In this document: in pieces, positions 8,095 through 16,347 of the stretch
How the letters are laid out: every line of letters begins with the position of its first letter
Numbering within the stretch: the first letter of the stretch is position 1
From: Halovenus carboxidivorans
GTDB lineage: Archaea; Halobacteriota; Halobacteria; Halobacteriales; Haloarculaceae
Assembly: GCF_009831575.1 (NCBI RefSeq)
Contig: NZ_WUUT01000003.1
Coordinates: 62,001-126,000 of the forward strand
DNA: 64,000 bases
Reading direction: 5' to 3'
Made by a program: the position numbers and the translations under genes
The notes under the pieces: model-generated
What the model was told of the DNA's origin: nothing
The model's database searches: none
Seen by the model: the letters and a program-made list of their open reading frames with translations, nothing else

Positions 8095-9417
8095 ATGCAC
8101 GTCGCGGCCATCGGAGTCGGGGGCGCGGGCGGACGGATCGTCGACCGGCTCGCTCGGGATCTAGGGACGGGAACGGACGCACCGCTCACCGCCGTCCACG
8201 CGATCGATACTGACACGGAGACACTCGCGTCACTCGGTGCAGTTCCGAGGGAGAATCGCCACACGGTCGGACAGTTCGAGACCGGCGGCGCGGGGACCGA
8301 CGGCGACCGGAAGTTGGCGGCTGATATCGTCGATGAGGAGCGCATGGAGATCCGCCGCGCCGTCGAGGACGGGATTCCCACGACCGTCGACGCAATCGTC
8401 GTCGCGGCCGGACTGGCCGGCGGCACCGGATCGGCGGTGGCTCCGGCGCTGGCCGGCGGATTCGACCGGGTGTACGAACAGCCAGTCTACGCCGTTTCGG
8501 TCCTCCCCTCGGAGAGCGAGACCGACGACCGAGGGCGGGAGAACACCGCTCGCGGACTGACAGCGCTGAACGACGCCGCGACGGCACAGATCGTCTTCGA
8601 CAACGACGCCTGGCTCCCCGCGGAGCAGTCTCTGGAGGCGCACAGCGACACGCTCAACGCCGAACTGGTCGACCGTCTCGGTCATCTGCTCACGGTCAGT
8701 CAGGAGACCGACGGGGCCGTCGGTGAGCGCGTCGTCGACACCCGGGATATTATGGGGACGCTCGACGGCGGGGGGCTCGTCTCGCTGGGGTACGCGAGCC
8801 GTTCGATCGCGGCCTGGCGCGGCGATAGCTCCCTGCTGGACGGGCTGAAACGGCGAGTTCTCGGTGACGACACCGACGAGGTGGAACGCGGGCGGGCAGT
8901 GCAGCGAACACTTTCGTGGGCGACGAGAGGGACGCTGACCTTCGAGTCGCCGCGGAGCGGGGCCACGCGCGGACTGCTCGTCTTCCGCGGTCCGCCGGAG
9001 TGGCTCCGCGGCGACGCCATCTCGAAGGGCCGGGAGTGGTTCGCCGACCGGACGGGGATCGAACAGCTCCGAAGCGGTGACTGTCCGGTCTCGGGAGCCG
9101 ACACGCTCGATGTCCTCGTCGTCCTCGCGGGCATCGAGAACGCCCCGCGTATCGAGGCGTTCAGTCTGGACTCCGGCTCCTCCGATCCCAACGCCGACCA
9201 CGCGGGGGACGAGGACGCGCCAGAGGACAGTGACGCGACGGAGGGCGGCGACACGGCGGGAGATGAACAGGGAGGCGAGCGTGACAGCGAGGGCTCCGGG
9301 GTGCAGTCGGAGCCCGACGACGACGGTACGGCGACCGGATCCGACGCGGAGGGAGGATCCGTCGATAATCCTCCCACCGAGGTCGGTTCCGTTACTGAGG
9401 ATCGTGACAACGAATAA
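8095..9417 (+). CDS. Divergent FtsZ/tubulin-superfamily protein with acidic tail
   Basis: A 440-residue protein. The N-terminus IGVGGAGGRIVD matches the first nucleotide-binding loop of FtsZ/CetZ. GLAGGTGSA (106-114) corresponds to the tubulin signature GGGTGSG with substitutions. A later DTRDIM segment is in the place of the T7 catalytic loop. From about residue 360 the chain is a low-complexity Asp/Glu/Ser/Gly tail. It fits neither canonical FtsZ1/FtsZ2 nor CetZ well and looks like one of the non-canonical archaeal FtsZ-like proteins. GTP binding is likely; polymerisation and role are unknown. Confidence 0.75.
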   Translation: MHVAAIGVGGAGGRIVDRLARDLGTGTDAPLTAVHAIDTDTETLASLGAVPRENRHTVGQFETGGAGTDGDRKLAADIVDEERMEIRRAVEDGIPTTVDAIVVAAGLAGGTGSAVAPALAGGFDRVYEQPVYAVSVLPSESETDDRGRENTARGLTALNDAATAQIVFDNDAWLPAEQSLEAHSDTLNAELVDRLGHLLTVSQETDGAVGERVVDTRDIMGTLDGGGLVSLGYASRSIAAWRGDSSLLDGLKRRVLGDDTDEVERGRAVQRTLSWATRGTLTFESPRSGATRGLLVFRGPPEWLRGDAISKGREWFADRTGIEQLRSGDCPVSGADTLDVLVVLAGIENAPRIEAFSLDSGSSDPNADHAGDEDAPEDSDATEGGDTAGDEQGGERDSEGSGVQSEPDDDGTATGSDAEGGSVDNPPTEVGSVTEDRDNE

Positions 9418-9486
9418 CCGTCGTTTCGGCCGCGATAGCGGTGCTTATGTAGGCGGGAGCCGAACCGCCAGCCGAGCGACTCCATC

Positions 9487-10404
9487 GTGATCCACGGAGC
9501 AGAGTTACAGCCGGTCGAGGGGCCGGCCAGGCACGGCGTCCGGGGACTGCCGGCGGAGGAGCCGACAATCGTCAGCGTGAGCGATATCCACGGCTTCATC
9601 CGGGAGGGACGCAGCGCCCTGCTCACGCTGTCGGACCACCCCGAGTACGATCCCATCGTCGAGACCGGCCGGCTCCGACGGCTCGAGTGGGTCGGCGGCG
9701 ACGAGTACGTCCTCGTCGTCAACGGCGACCTGATCGACCGTGGCGCCCACAGCGACAAGGTGCTGGAGACGGTCGAACGACTCGCGGAACAGGCTCCGCC
9801 CGGTCACGTCCGCGTCACCCTCGGCAACCACGAGATGGGGATGCTGACGCCCGATTTCTTCGAGTGGGGTGACTGGTACTCGATGTCCCGAACCGACGAC
9901 CAGCGCCGGGAGTTCGCCCGGGCAATCGAGGATGGCCACGTCGTCGCCGCGTACGACGGCTACAACGTGACCTACGCCCACGCCGGGCAGCCGGAGCCGT
10001 ACGAGACGCCCGCCCTCAACGAGGAGCTTCGGGCCGGGGCGACATACCTCGCCGAGGGGATCGGACAGACGGACGACCCCGACCGCCAGCGCGAACTCGT
10101 CGTCGAGTATCCGGCGGTCTACGGCGTCGACGGCGGAACTGGCCGCGGGCCGAACGCCGGCATCGCGTGGCTCGACTTCGAGCACATGCCGGCCGACGCT
10201 CCGCCCCAGGTCGTCGGGCACACCCGTCAGACCCGTCCGGTTCGACGCGGGAACGTCGTCTGTGAAAATGTTATCAGAGGGAATAGACGGAGCGACGGCG
10301 GCGAAGCGGTCGTCGTCGAGACACCGGACGGACTGTCGGCGCTGGCTCGGACCCCCGACGACACCGTCAGCGAACGCGAGTTCTCCCTTCCCGTGCTGGA
10401 GTGA
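9487..10404 (+). CDS. Metallophosphoesterase, PPP-type phosphatase
   Basis: A 305-residue enzyme starting with GTG. The calcineurin-like set is complete: SDIHG (about 33-37), GDLIDRG, LGNHEMG, and a C-terminal GHTRQT. The GDxxDRG plus GNHE pattern is that of PPP Ser/Thr phosphatases and related diadenosine tetraphosphatases, using two divalent metals. The substrate is unknown. It lies 69 bases after the FtsZ-like gene. Confidence 0.85.
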   Translation: MIHGAELQPVEGPARHGVRGLPAEEPTIVSVSDIHGFIREGRSALLTLSDHPEYDPIVETGRLRRLEWVGGDEYVLVVNGDLIDRGAHSDKVLETVERLAEQAPPGHVRVTLGNHEMGMLTPDFFEWGDWYSMSRTDDQRREFARAIEDGHVVAAYDGYNVTYAHAGQPEPYETPALNEELRAGATYLAEGIGQTDDPDRQRELVVEYPAVYGVDGGTGRGPNAGIAWLDFEHMPADAPPQVVGHTRQTRPVRRGNVVCENVIRGNRRSDGGEAVVVETPDGLSALARTPDDTVSEREFSLPVLE

Positions 10405-10429
10405 TCCCCTCCCTGCGACGGCCGCCTCG

Positions 10430-10990
10430 TTACTCGTCGGTGTCGGCTTCGGATTTCTTGCGTGCGATATCTGCTTCGGTGATGATCCCGACGATTTCGC
10501 TGTCCTCCTTGACGAGGACGGCGTCGTTGTGATCGAGCGAACTCTCGATGTCGGCGATGGTGTCGTCCGGTTCGACGGTCGTCGTCGACTCGTTCATGAC
10601 CTCGGCGACGGGCAGTTCACCGACGTTCTCCTCGGACTGCTGGCGGATGCTCGACATGCTGATGAGCCCGAGCGGCGCGCCGTCTCTGATCACCGGGAGC
10701 TGTGAGTAGCCCTTCTCGTCCATCAGCTCCGTCGTCTCGCGGACGCTCGCGTCTGGTTCGACGCTGACGACCGGCGAGTGCATCAGCTCCGCCGCGTGGA
10801 GCAGTCCGCCCTCGGCCTCCTGTAAGGCGTTGACGATCCGGCGCAGCGTCGAGAGCCGCGGATCGACATCGCCGCCTTCGATCCGAGCGATCAGCGGCTG
10901 AGAGACGTCCGCCCGCTCGGCGAGGTCGCTCTGGGTCAGCCCCAACTCGTTTCGCCGCTCCCGGAGATCCTCCGGTGTCGGTAAGTCCAT
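10430..10990 (-). CDS. HTH (XRE) regulator with two CBS domains
   Basis: A 186-residue protein. An XRE-type helix-turn-helix fills about residues 5-55 (LGLTQSDLAERADVSQ, then IARIEGG). Two CBS domains follow: about 68-120 (ELMHSPVVSV ... YSQLPVI) and 127-180 (EVMNESTTTV ... IVGIITEADIA). CBS pairs usually sense adenosine nucleotides or SAM, so this is probably a ligand-controlled transcription regulator. The architecture is common in archaea; its targets are unknown. Confidence 0.88.
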   Translation of the reverse strand: MDLPTPEDLRERRNELGLTQSDLAERADVSQPLIARIEGGDVDPRLSTLRRIVNALQEAEGGLLHAAELMHSPVVSVEPDASVRETTELMDEKGYSQLPVIRDGAPLGLISMSSIRQQSEENVGELPVAEVMNESTTTVEPDDTIADIESSLDHNDAVLVKEDSEIVGIITEADIARKKSEADTDE

Positions 10991-11036
10991 ACGAACAATA
11001 ACCTGAAGTAATACAAAAAAGCTCCGGGAGCGGCAG

Positions 11037-11405
11037 TTACTCCGCCTCGGCGTCGGCTCTGTCGTCCTCGAACTCCTCGGTCGCGACGATTTTCAGCGGT
11101 ACGTCCCGGAGCGCCCCCCCGATATCGCTTTTCGCGATCCGTTTCGCGTGTTCGACACTCTCCGCGTTGAACACCTTCATCTCGAGTTGGAGGCCGACGA
11201 GCGACGTATCGGCGGCGATAAACGCCGAATCGAACGGCTCTCCACAGGCCGGACAGTCCGTCAGTCCGACCTCGACCTCGACGTAGTCCATGTCCTCTTC
11301 GTTGAGTCGTTTCCCCGCTTCACTCACTGCGACACCGATTGCGTCGTCGACGTTATCGACATCGTGTACCAACCAAGCGGCTTCCAACCAGACGCGGTAG
11401 TTCAT
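11037..11405 (-). CDS. UPF0212/DUF555 family protein
   Basis: A 122-residue protein beginning [11 protein letters not shown], with a conserved CPACGEPF motif (a probable metal-binding Cys pair) and an ending [12 protein letters not shown] that fits DUF555/UPF0212. The open frame reaches up to 11504, but family members start at this Met, so I placed the start at 11405; the 33 residues above it look like untranslated sequence. Function unknown. Confidence 0.82.
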   Translation of the reverse strand: MNYRVWLEAAWLVHDVDNVDDAIGVAVSEAGKRLNEEDMDYVEVEVGLTDCPACGEPFDSAFIAADTSLVGLQLEMKVFNAESVEHAKRIAKSDIGGALRDVPLKIVATEEFEDDRADAEAE

Positions 11406-11633
11406 ATTTACACCGTGACGCTGGCCATACTCGTCTTTTTTGATTTCGTACGACCGCCGTTCACGGCGCACCCTTTCCGAATTATCGCTATAACTTATGG
11501 CCATGTCCCGGCTGTCGTACTCCTCGATTACGCGGTACTCCGGCCGACTTCGTTATATATAATAATTAATAATCTTGAAAGGGGAAAACCGCAAGACGTA
11601 GGCGGGGTTGATCGGCTCGTCGCCGGCCGAAGA

Positions 11634-11641
11634 TTTATATA
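11634..11641 (+). promoter_or_regulatory. TATA box upstream of the small gene and psmB
   Basis: TTTATATA lies 31-38 bases before ATG 11672, on the edge of a strongly AT-rich stretch (about 11553-11580). A purine-rich GAGGTGA at 11655-11661 could serve as a ribosome site if transcription starts early enough. Confidence 0.5.
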
Positions 11642-11671
11642 CGTTCGTCGGCGGAGAGGTGAGTGAGGACG

Positions 11672-11836
11672 ATGGAACGACTCCACCGATTCACACTGCT
11701 CGTCGCGTACCAGCTCACTCTCATGGCCGGCATCCTGCTGTTGCCGGTCGCACTGCTCACCGAACGGTTCGGCTTCCGACTCCCGATCGATCGGGCGGTC
11801 ACGGGGCTCAAACAGCGCTACGAGCGGACGGTCTAA
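11672..11836 (+). CDS. Small conserved-looking membrane protein upstream of psmB
   Basis: An ORF of 54 residues with one strongly hydrophobic segment (about residues 8-29) between basic ends: MERLHRFTLLV at the start and ALKQRYERTV-like basic tail at the end (LKQRYERTV). It has its own TATA box and typical codon use. The gap to the proteasome gene is 38 bases. Tiny haloarchaeal proteins of this shape exist, but I cannot assign a role. Confidence 0.5.
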   Translation: MERLHRFTLLVAYQLTLMAGILLLPVALLTERFGFRLPIDRAVTGLKQRYERTV

Positions 11837-11874
11837 CAGTAGTTTCTTACGTGCGTGTGCGGTAGCCGTAGGTA

Positions 11875-12588
11875 ATGGAACCCACCGCCGATTCACAGTT
11901 CTCGCTCGGACAGCACACCGAACGGTTCGATACCGACCCCACGGAGCCGGAACTCGGTTCGCTTCCCGCCGGTGACCGCGAGGAGGAGGCGGTCAACAAG
12001 ACCGGAACGACGACGATCGGCATCGCGACCGACAACGGCGTCGTCGTGGCGACGGACATGCGAGCCAGCCTCGGCGGCCGGTTCGTCTCGAACAAGAACG
12101 TCCAGAAGGTCGAGCAGATCCACCCGACGGCGGCGCTGACGCTGGTCGGCTCCGTCGGCGGCGCGCAGTCGTTCATCCGGACGATCCGCGCCGAGGCGAA
12201 TCTCTACGAAGCGCGCCGCGGCAGGCAGATGAGCATTCAGGCGCTGGCGACGCTGGCTGGGAACTTCGCCCGCGGCGGCCCGTTTCTGGCGATCAACCCG
12301 ATCCTGGGCGGCGTCGACGACGAGGGCAGCCACGTCTACAGCATCGACCCCGCCGGCGGCGTCATGAAAGACGACTACACCGTCACCGGTTCCGGCCTCA
12401 CCGTCGCGTACGGGACCCTGGAAGACCGCTACGAGCCGGATCTCTCCCTCGAAGAGGCGCGGTCGACCGCCGCCGCCGCCATCGAGGCCGCGGCCGAGCG
12501 AGACACCGGTTCCGGTAACGGCATCTACGTCGCCGAGGTGACCGAGGAGGGCGTCGATATCGACGACTACGAACTCGGCGAGATCTGA
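11875..12588 (+). CDS. psmB: Proteasome beta subunit
   Basis: A 237-residue 20S proteasome beta subunit. The propeptide should be cut between G44 and T45 in NKTGTTTIG, freeing the N-terminal Thr nucleophile. Further family marks are ATDMRASLGG (with the structural Asp), SVGGAQSF, PILGGVDDEG and SGLTVAYGTLE. It assembles with alpha subunits (encoded elsewhere) into the degradative barrel. The acidic tail and long propeptide are typical for haloarchaea. Confidence 0.97.
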   Translation: MEPTADSQFSLGQHTERFDTDPTEPELGSLPAGDREEEAVNKTGTTTIGIATDNGVVVATDMRASLGGRFVSNKNVQKVEQIHPTAALTLVGSVGGAQSFIRTIRAEANLYEARRGRQMSIQALATLAGNFARGGPFLAINPILGGVDDEGSHVYSIDPAGGVMKDDYTVTGSGLTVAYGTLEDRYEPDLSLEEARSTAAAAIEAAAERDTGSGNGIYVAEVTEEGVDIDDYELGEI

Positions 12589-12654
12589 GCGTCTGACGGG
12601 AGTCAGCCGACTGGCTGACGTGGCTTCTTGTAGCTGTCTCCGCAACGGCTCTGT

Positions 12655-12918
12655 ATGGACGAACTCACGCTTCGCCTCCCAGCGGAGACCACAGCGGCGC
12701 TGCGCTCGGAGGCGGACGAACGAGGGGTCACAGTCGAGGAACATCTGCGGGATATCATCGACGCGTACCACGCCGACGAGCAACGACGGCCGGCCAGGGC
12801 CGTCGAGTACGTCCACGCCGTCGGTACCGAGGCGACGGCTCTCTCGGACGGCGAACCGGACAACTCCGAGGAGATCGGTTCGTTCAGATACGGGTCGCGG
12901 TCGGTCCTCTCGCAGTGA
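12655..12918 (+). CDS. Small ribbon-helix-helix-like protein
   Basis: An 87-residue protein. The first 45 residues (MDELTLRLPAETTAAL, then GVTVEEHLRDIID) have the strand-helix-helix pattern of RHH DNA-binding domains of the CopG/Arc type. The rest is polar and low complexity. RHH assignment is by pattern only. It lies between psmB and the SLC13 permease, which it might regulate, though nothing in the sequence proves that. Confidence 0.6.
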   Translation: MDELTLRLPAETTAALRSEADERGVTVEEHLRDIIDAYHADEQRRPARAVEYVHAVGTEATALSDGEPDNSEEIGSFRYGSRSVLSQ

Positions 12919-12971
12919 ATCCCGTACGTACCACGTGGTTTTTTCATCGTACTGTGACTGCTGGACTGTAG

Positions 12972-14828
12972 ATGGACTCGGTCGTCCTCGCCCAGACTGG
13001 AGACATCCCGCCGCTCACGCCCGAGATACTGCTTCTGTTTGTCATTATCGGGGTCGCGCTCGTGCTGTTCGTCATCGAACCCGTCCCCATCGATATCGTC
13101 GCTGTCGGGGTCCTCGTGAGCCTGATCGTCCTGGAGCCGTGGACGGGCGTCGATCCCGAGACCGGCGTCAGCGGCTTCGCGAGTCCGGCGACGCTGACCG
13201 TGCTGGCGATGTTCGTCATCAGCGAGGGGATCCGCCGGACGGGGCTGATCAACATCATCGGCAACGAAATCGCGGAACGGTACGGATCGAGCCAGTACAA
13301 ACAACTGCTCGCCGTCCTCGGACTCTCCGGGGGGACGGCGGGCTTTATCAACAACACGCCGGTCGTCGCGGTGATGATCCCGATGGTGAACACCCTCTCG
13401 GAGCGCACCGGAATCTCCCCCTCGAAGCTTCTCATCCCGGTCTCGTACGCGGCGATGCTCGGCGGGATGCTGACGCTGATCGGCACCTCGACGAACATCC
13501 TCGCCTCGGATCTCTCCGCCCGACTGATCGGCCGGCCGTTCTCGATGTTCGAGTTCACCCAACTCGGCGTGCTCGTCCTCGTGACCGGTGTCGTCTACCT
13601 CGCCACCGTCGGTCGGCTGCTGATTCCCGAGCGTATCAAGATGGGCGAGGAACTGATCGAGGAGTTCGGGATGGCGGAGTATCTCACAGAGGTGGTCGTC
13701 GCGGAGGACTCCCATCTCGTCGGCAAGACTGTCGACCAGAGCTTCGCTGAACTCGACGTCGACGCGGACGTGATCCAACTCATCCGCGACGAACAGGCCT
13801 TCACCGAACCGCTGGCCCGCAAGGAGATCCGGCCCGGTGACATTCTCGTTCTCCGGACCGATCAGGACAGCATCCTCACCTTCATCGAGACCGAAGGCCT
13901 GGATCTCGCGCCCGATGCTCCCGTCACCGACGACACGCTCCGGGCCGAGCAGGCGGGGATGGAGCCGGACGCCGAGCAGCGACTCGTCGAGATCGTCGTC
14001 TCGCCGGGGGCGTCGATCCTCGGTGGCACGCTCGAATCGTTGAGCTTCAGAGATCAGTACGACGCGACGGTGCTCGCGTTGCGCCGCGGCGGCGAGGTGA
14101 TCCACGCGCGGATGGACGAGCGCAAACTCCGCGGCGGCGATACACTGCTGGTCCAGGCCTCCGAGCGAACGATCAAACGGCTCGCCAACGACCGCGACTT
14201 CATCGTCGCACAGGAACTCACCCTCCCCGACTTCCGCTACGAGCGAATCCCGGTCGCACTCGCGATCATCGCGGCGGTCGTCGGTCTCGCCGCGCTGGAA
14301 ATTCTCCCGATTCTGGTCTCCTCGCTCGCCGGTATCGTCGCGATGGTCGCCACCGGCTGTGTCAAACCGGAGGAGGTGTACGCGTCGGTCGACTGGAGCG
14401 TGATCTTCCTGCTCGCCGGGCTGATCCCGCTCGGCGTGGCGATGGAGCGGACCGGGGCCGCCGAGTGGCTCGCCGCCGTGATTCTCGTCGCCGCGACCGG
14501 GCTCTCCGCGCCGCTCGTACTCGGCCTGTTCTATCTCTTCACCGCCCTGATCACGAACGTCGTCAGCAACAACGCCAGCGCCGTGCTGATGATCCCGGTC
14601 GCCGTCGAGGCGGCGAGCGAAATCGGGGCCGATCCGTTCGTCTTCATCCTCGCGGTGACCTTCGGCGCGTCGACGGCGATGCTCACACCGATCGGTTACC
14701 AGACGAACCTGATGGTCTACGGTCCCGGCGGGTACAAGTTCACGGACTTCATGCGCGTCGGCGCGCCGCTGCAACTGCTGCTCGCGGTCGTGACGACGGC
14801 CGGATTGGTCCTCATCTGGGGCGTGTAG
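12972..14828 (+). CDS. SLC13-family permease with two TrkA-C (RCK-C) domains
   Basis: A 618-residue transporter. The N-terminal half has five or six membrane segments, including NNTPVVAVMIPM and LIGTSTNILAS, which are ArsB/NhaD/SLC13 substrate-loop motifs. Two soluble TrkA-C-like domains occupy about residues 225-420 (LVGKTVDQSFAELD and ILGGTLESLSFRD are their starts). A second membrane half has VVSNNASAVLMIP and the repeat motif LTPIGYQTNLMV. Probably a sodium-coupled dicarboxylate, sulfate or similar anion transporter gated by ligand binding. Substrate not readable. Confidence 0.9.
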   Translation: MDSVVLAQTGDIPPLTPEILLLFVIIGVALVLFVIEPVPIDIVAVGVLVSLIVLEPWTGVDPETGVSGFASPATLTVLAMFVISEGIRRTGLINIIGNEIAERYGSSQYKQLLAVLGLSGGTAGFINNTPVVAVMIPMVNTLSERTGISPSKLLIPVSYAAMLGGMLTLIGTSTNILASDLSARLIGRPFSMFEFTQLGVLVLVTGVVYLATVGRLLIPERIKMGEELIEEFGMAEYLTEVVVAEDSHLVGKTVDQSFAELDVDADVIQLIRDEQAFTEPLARKEIRPGDILVLRTDQDSILTFIETEGLDLAPDAPVTDDTLRAEQAGMEPDAEQRLVEIVVSPGASILGGTLESLSFRDQYDATVLALRRGGEVIHARMDERKLRGGDTLLVQASERTIKRLANDRDFIVAQELTLPDFRYERIPVALAIIAAVVGLAALEILPILVSSLAGIVAMVATGCVKPEEVYASVDWSVIFLLAGLIPLGVAMERTGAAEWLAAVILVAATGLSAPLVLGLFYLFTALITNVVSNNASAVLMIPVAVEAASEIGADPFVFILAVTFGASTAMLTPIGYQTNLMVYGPGGYKFTDFMRVGAPLQLLLAVVTTAGLVLIWGV

Positions 14829-14951
14829 CGGCCGCCGCGCACGCTCCGCGCGGTCCCGTCACCGCGACCCGGCGGTCGGTCACTCACACCGACGAGGCGG
14901 CCACCCGAAACCGCTCGCCGGATCGCCGTCTACCGCTCTCGAATCGCAACC

Positions 14952-14960
14952 GTTTTTATA
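14952..14960 (+). promoter_or_regulatory. TATA box of the MFS gene
   Basis: GTTTTTATA lies 21-29 bases before GTG 14981. This supports a leaderless transcript and decides the start against the much longer open frame that extends upstream to 14465. Confidence 0.6.
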
Positions 14961-14980
14961 CCGAATCGAACACTCCCAGT

Positions 14981-16288
14981 GTGCACGACGAGCGAGAGGA
15001 TGGGGTCCGCCGAGAGGGAGAAGACATCCAGTTTCTCGTTCTCTACCTCACGCGGTTCGCAGAAGGGTTCGGCTTCATCACGCTGCTCACGCTGCTGCCG
15101 GCGTATATCAACACGCTCCAGCCACAGGAGACGACGATTCTCGGGCTGACGGTCAGCGCTGGGTTCATCATCGGGATGTACACGACCGGCTTCACGCTGG
15201 CACAGACGCTCGCGGTCGTCCCGCTGGCGTGGGCGGGCGATCGCTTCGATAAACGGACCGTCCTGCTCGTCGTTCTCGGCCTCGGCGCGGGCGTATACGC
15301 GCTGTTCCCGCTGGTCGACTCCTCTGCGTCGTTCATCCTGATCCGGGCGCTGCAGGGCGTCGCGGTCACCGGTGCCGGGCTGATGACTCTCTCGCTGGTG
15401 GGGGAACTCGCCACGACGGCGACGCGGGCCGAACGGATCGGGCGGGCCAACGCCGCCTCGTTTCTCGCCTCGATCCTCGGATCACTGTCGGCCGGCTGGC
15501 TGTTGGATCTGTTCGGATTCGCCCCGATTTTCGCGATCATCGTCGTGTTGCTGACCGTCGCGTGGGTCGGCCTGTACGCGCTGCTCGATCAGGACCCGAC
15601 CCGAATCGAGGGCTTTCCGTTCTCGGATCTGGCGGTCAACCGCCGCATTCTGACGATGACGAGTTTTCGGGCGCAGTACGCCTTCGCCGTGACGATCGTC
15701 CGGACGTGGGTTCCCATCTACGCCGGTACCGCCGTCGCTTCGGGTGGACTCGGGGTCGCCGGTATCGCCGTCGCGGTGACCGTCACGGCAGAGAAGGCGA
15801 CGAACATGGTCGGACAGCTGTTCACCGGTCAGCTCTCGGACGGCTACGGCCGCGCGCTGTTCGTCTTCGCCGGCGGCACCGCGTACGGACTCGTCGCGCT
15901 CGCCGTCCCCTTTGCCGACGCGCTCGGCTCCCGTCTCGGCACGGCGACGGCCCTGCCGGTCCTCGGTCCGGTCCCGGCGGCGTACCTCCCGCTTGTCGCT
16001 CTCTCGGGACTGCTCGGGGTCGCGGACTCGTTCCGCGAGCCGGCGAGTATGGCGCTGTTCGCCGACGAGGGAACCGACAACGGTGGCGTCGCGTCCAGTT
16101 TCGGCGTCCGCGAACTCGTCTGGCGGCCCGGCTCGGTGCTGGGGCCGCTGATCGCCGGCTGGCTGATGGTCGAGGTCAGCATGTCCGCGGTCTTCTACGT
16201 CGGCGGTGCGTTCGCGCTGACCGGCACCGGGGCCTTTCTGGGGATTCTCGTCACTACTCACGGTCGAGCGGCGCTGACCGCGTGGTGA
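14981..16288 (+). CDS. Major facilitator superfamily transporter
   Basis: A 435-residue protein with about twelve membrane segments. The MFS loop 2-3 motif is present as AGDRFDKR (about 87-94), and a related GQLSDGYGR occurs in the second half. GTG 14981 is the start because it lies at leaderless distance from a TATA box; the frame upstream overlaps the SLC13 gene and is not protein-like. It resembles drug/sugar-type MFS exporters, but the substrate is unknown. Confidence 0.87.
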   Translation: MHDEREDGVRREGEDIQFLVLYLTRFAEGFGFITLLTLLPAYINTLQPQETTILGLTVSAGFIIGMYTTGFTLAQTLAVVPLAWAGDRFDKRTVLLVVLGLGAGVYALFPLVDSSASFILIRALQGVAVTGAGLMTLSLVGELATTATRAERIGRANAASFLASILGSLSAGWLLDLFGFAPIFAIIVVLLTVAWVGLYALLDQDPTRIEGFPFSDLAVNRRILTMTSFRAQYAFAVTIVRTWVPIYAGTAVASGGLGVAGIAVAVTVTAEKATNMVGQLFTGQLSDGYGRALFVFAGGTAYGLVALAVPFADALGSRLGTATALPVLGPVPAAYLPLVALSGLLGVADSFREPASMALFADEGTDNGGVASSFGVRELVWRPGSVLGPLIAGWLMVEVSMSAVFYVGGAFALTGTGAFLGILVTTHGRAALTAW

Positions 16289-16317
16289 CCGTCGGCCAAA
16301 ACCGGACGGACCCGACG

Positions 16318-16326
16318 GCATAAATG
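16318..16326 (+). promoter_or_regulatory. TATA-like box of the phosphohexomutase gene
   Basis: GCATAAATG is 22-30 bases before ATG 16348. It supports that start rather than the in-frame ATG at 16324, which would overlap the TATA element. Confidence 0.5.
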
Positions 16327-16347
16327 GGAGGGGCCGGTAGGTCGGAT

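Noticed and set aside
11406-11504. 33-residue N-terminal extension of the UPF0212 protein
   Set aside because: Family members start at the internal Met ([11 protein letters not shown]), and the added sequence is Arg/Tyr-rich and not conserved in character.
12603-14774. 723-residue minus-strand frame over the SLC13 gene
   Set aside because: Composition (Arg/Asp/Glu/His rich, no hydrophobic core) is that of an antisense shadow; the plus-strand gene has full transporter motifs.
14465-14980. Upstream extension of the MFS gene frame
   Set aside because: It overlaps the SLC13 gene, is Arg-rich and unlike MFS proteins; the GTG at 14981 has a TATA box at the correct distance.
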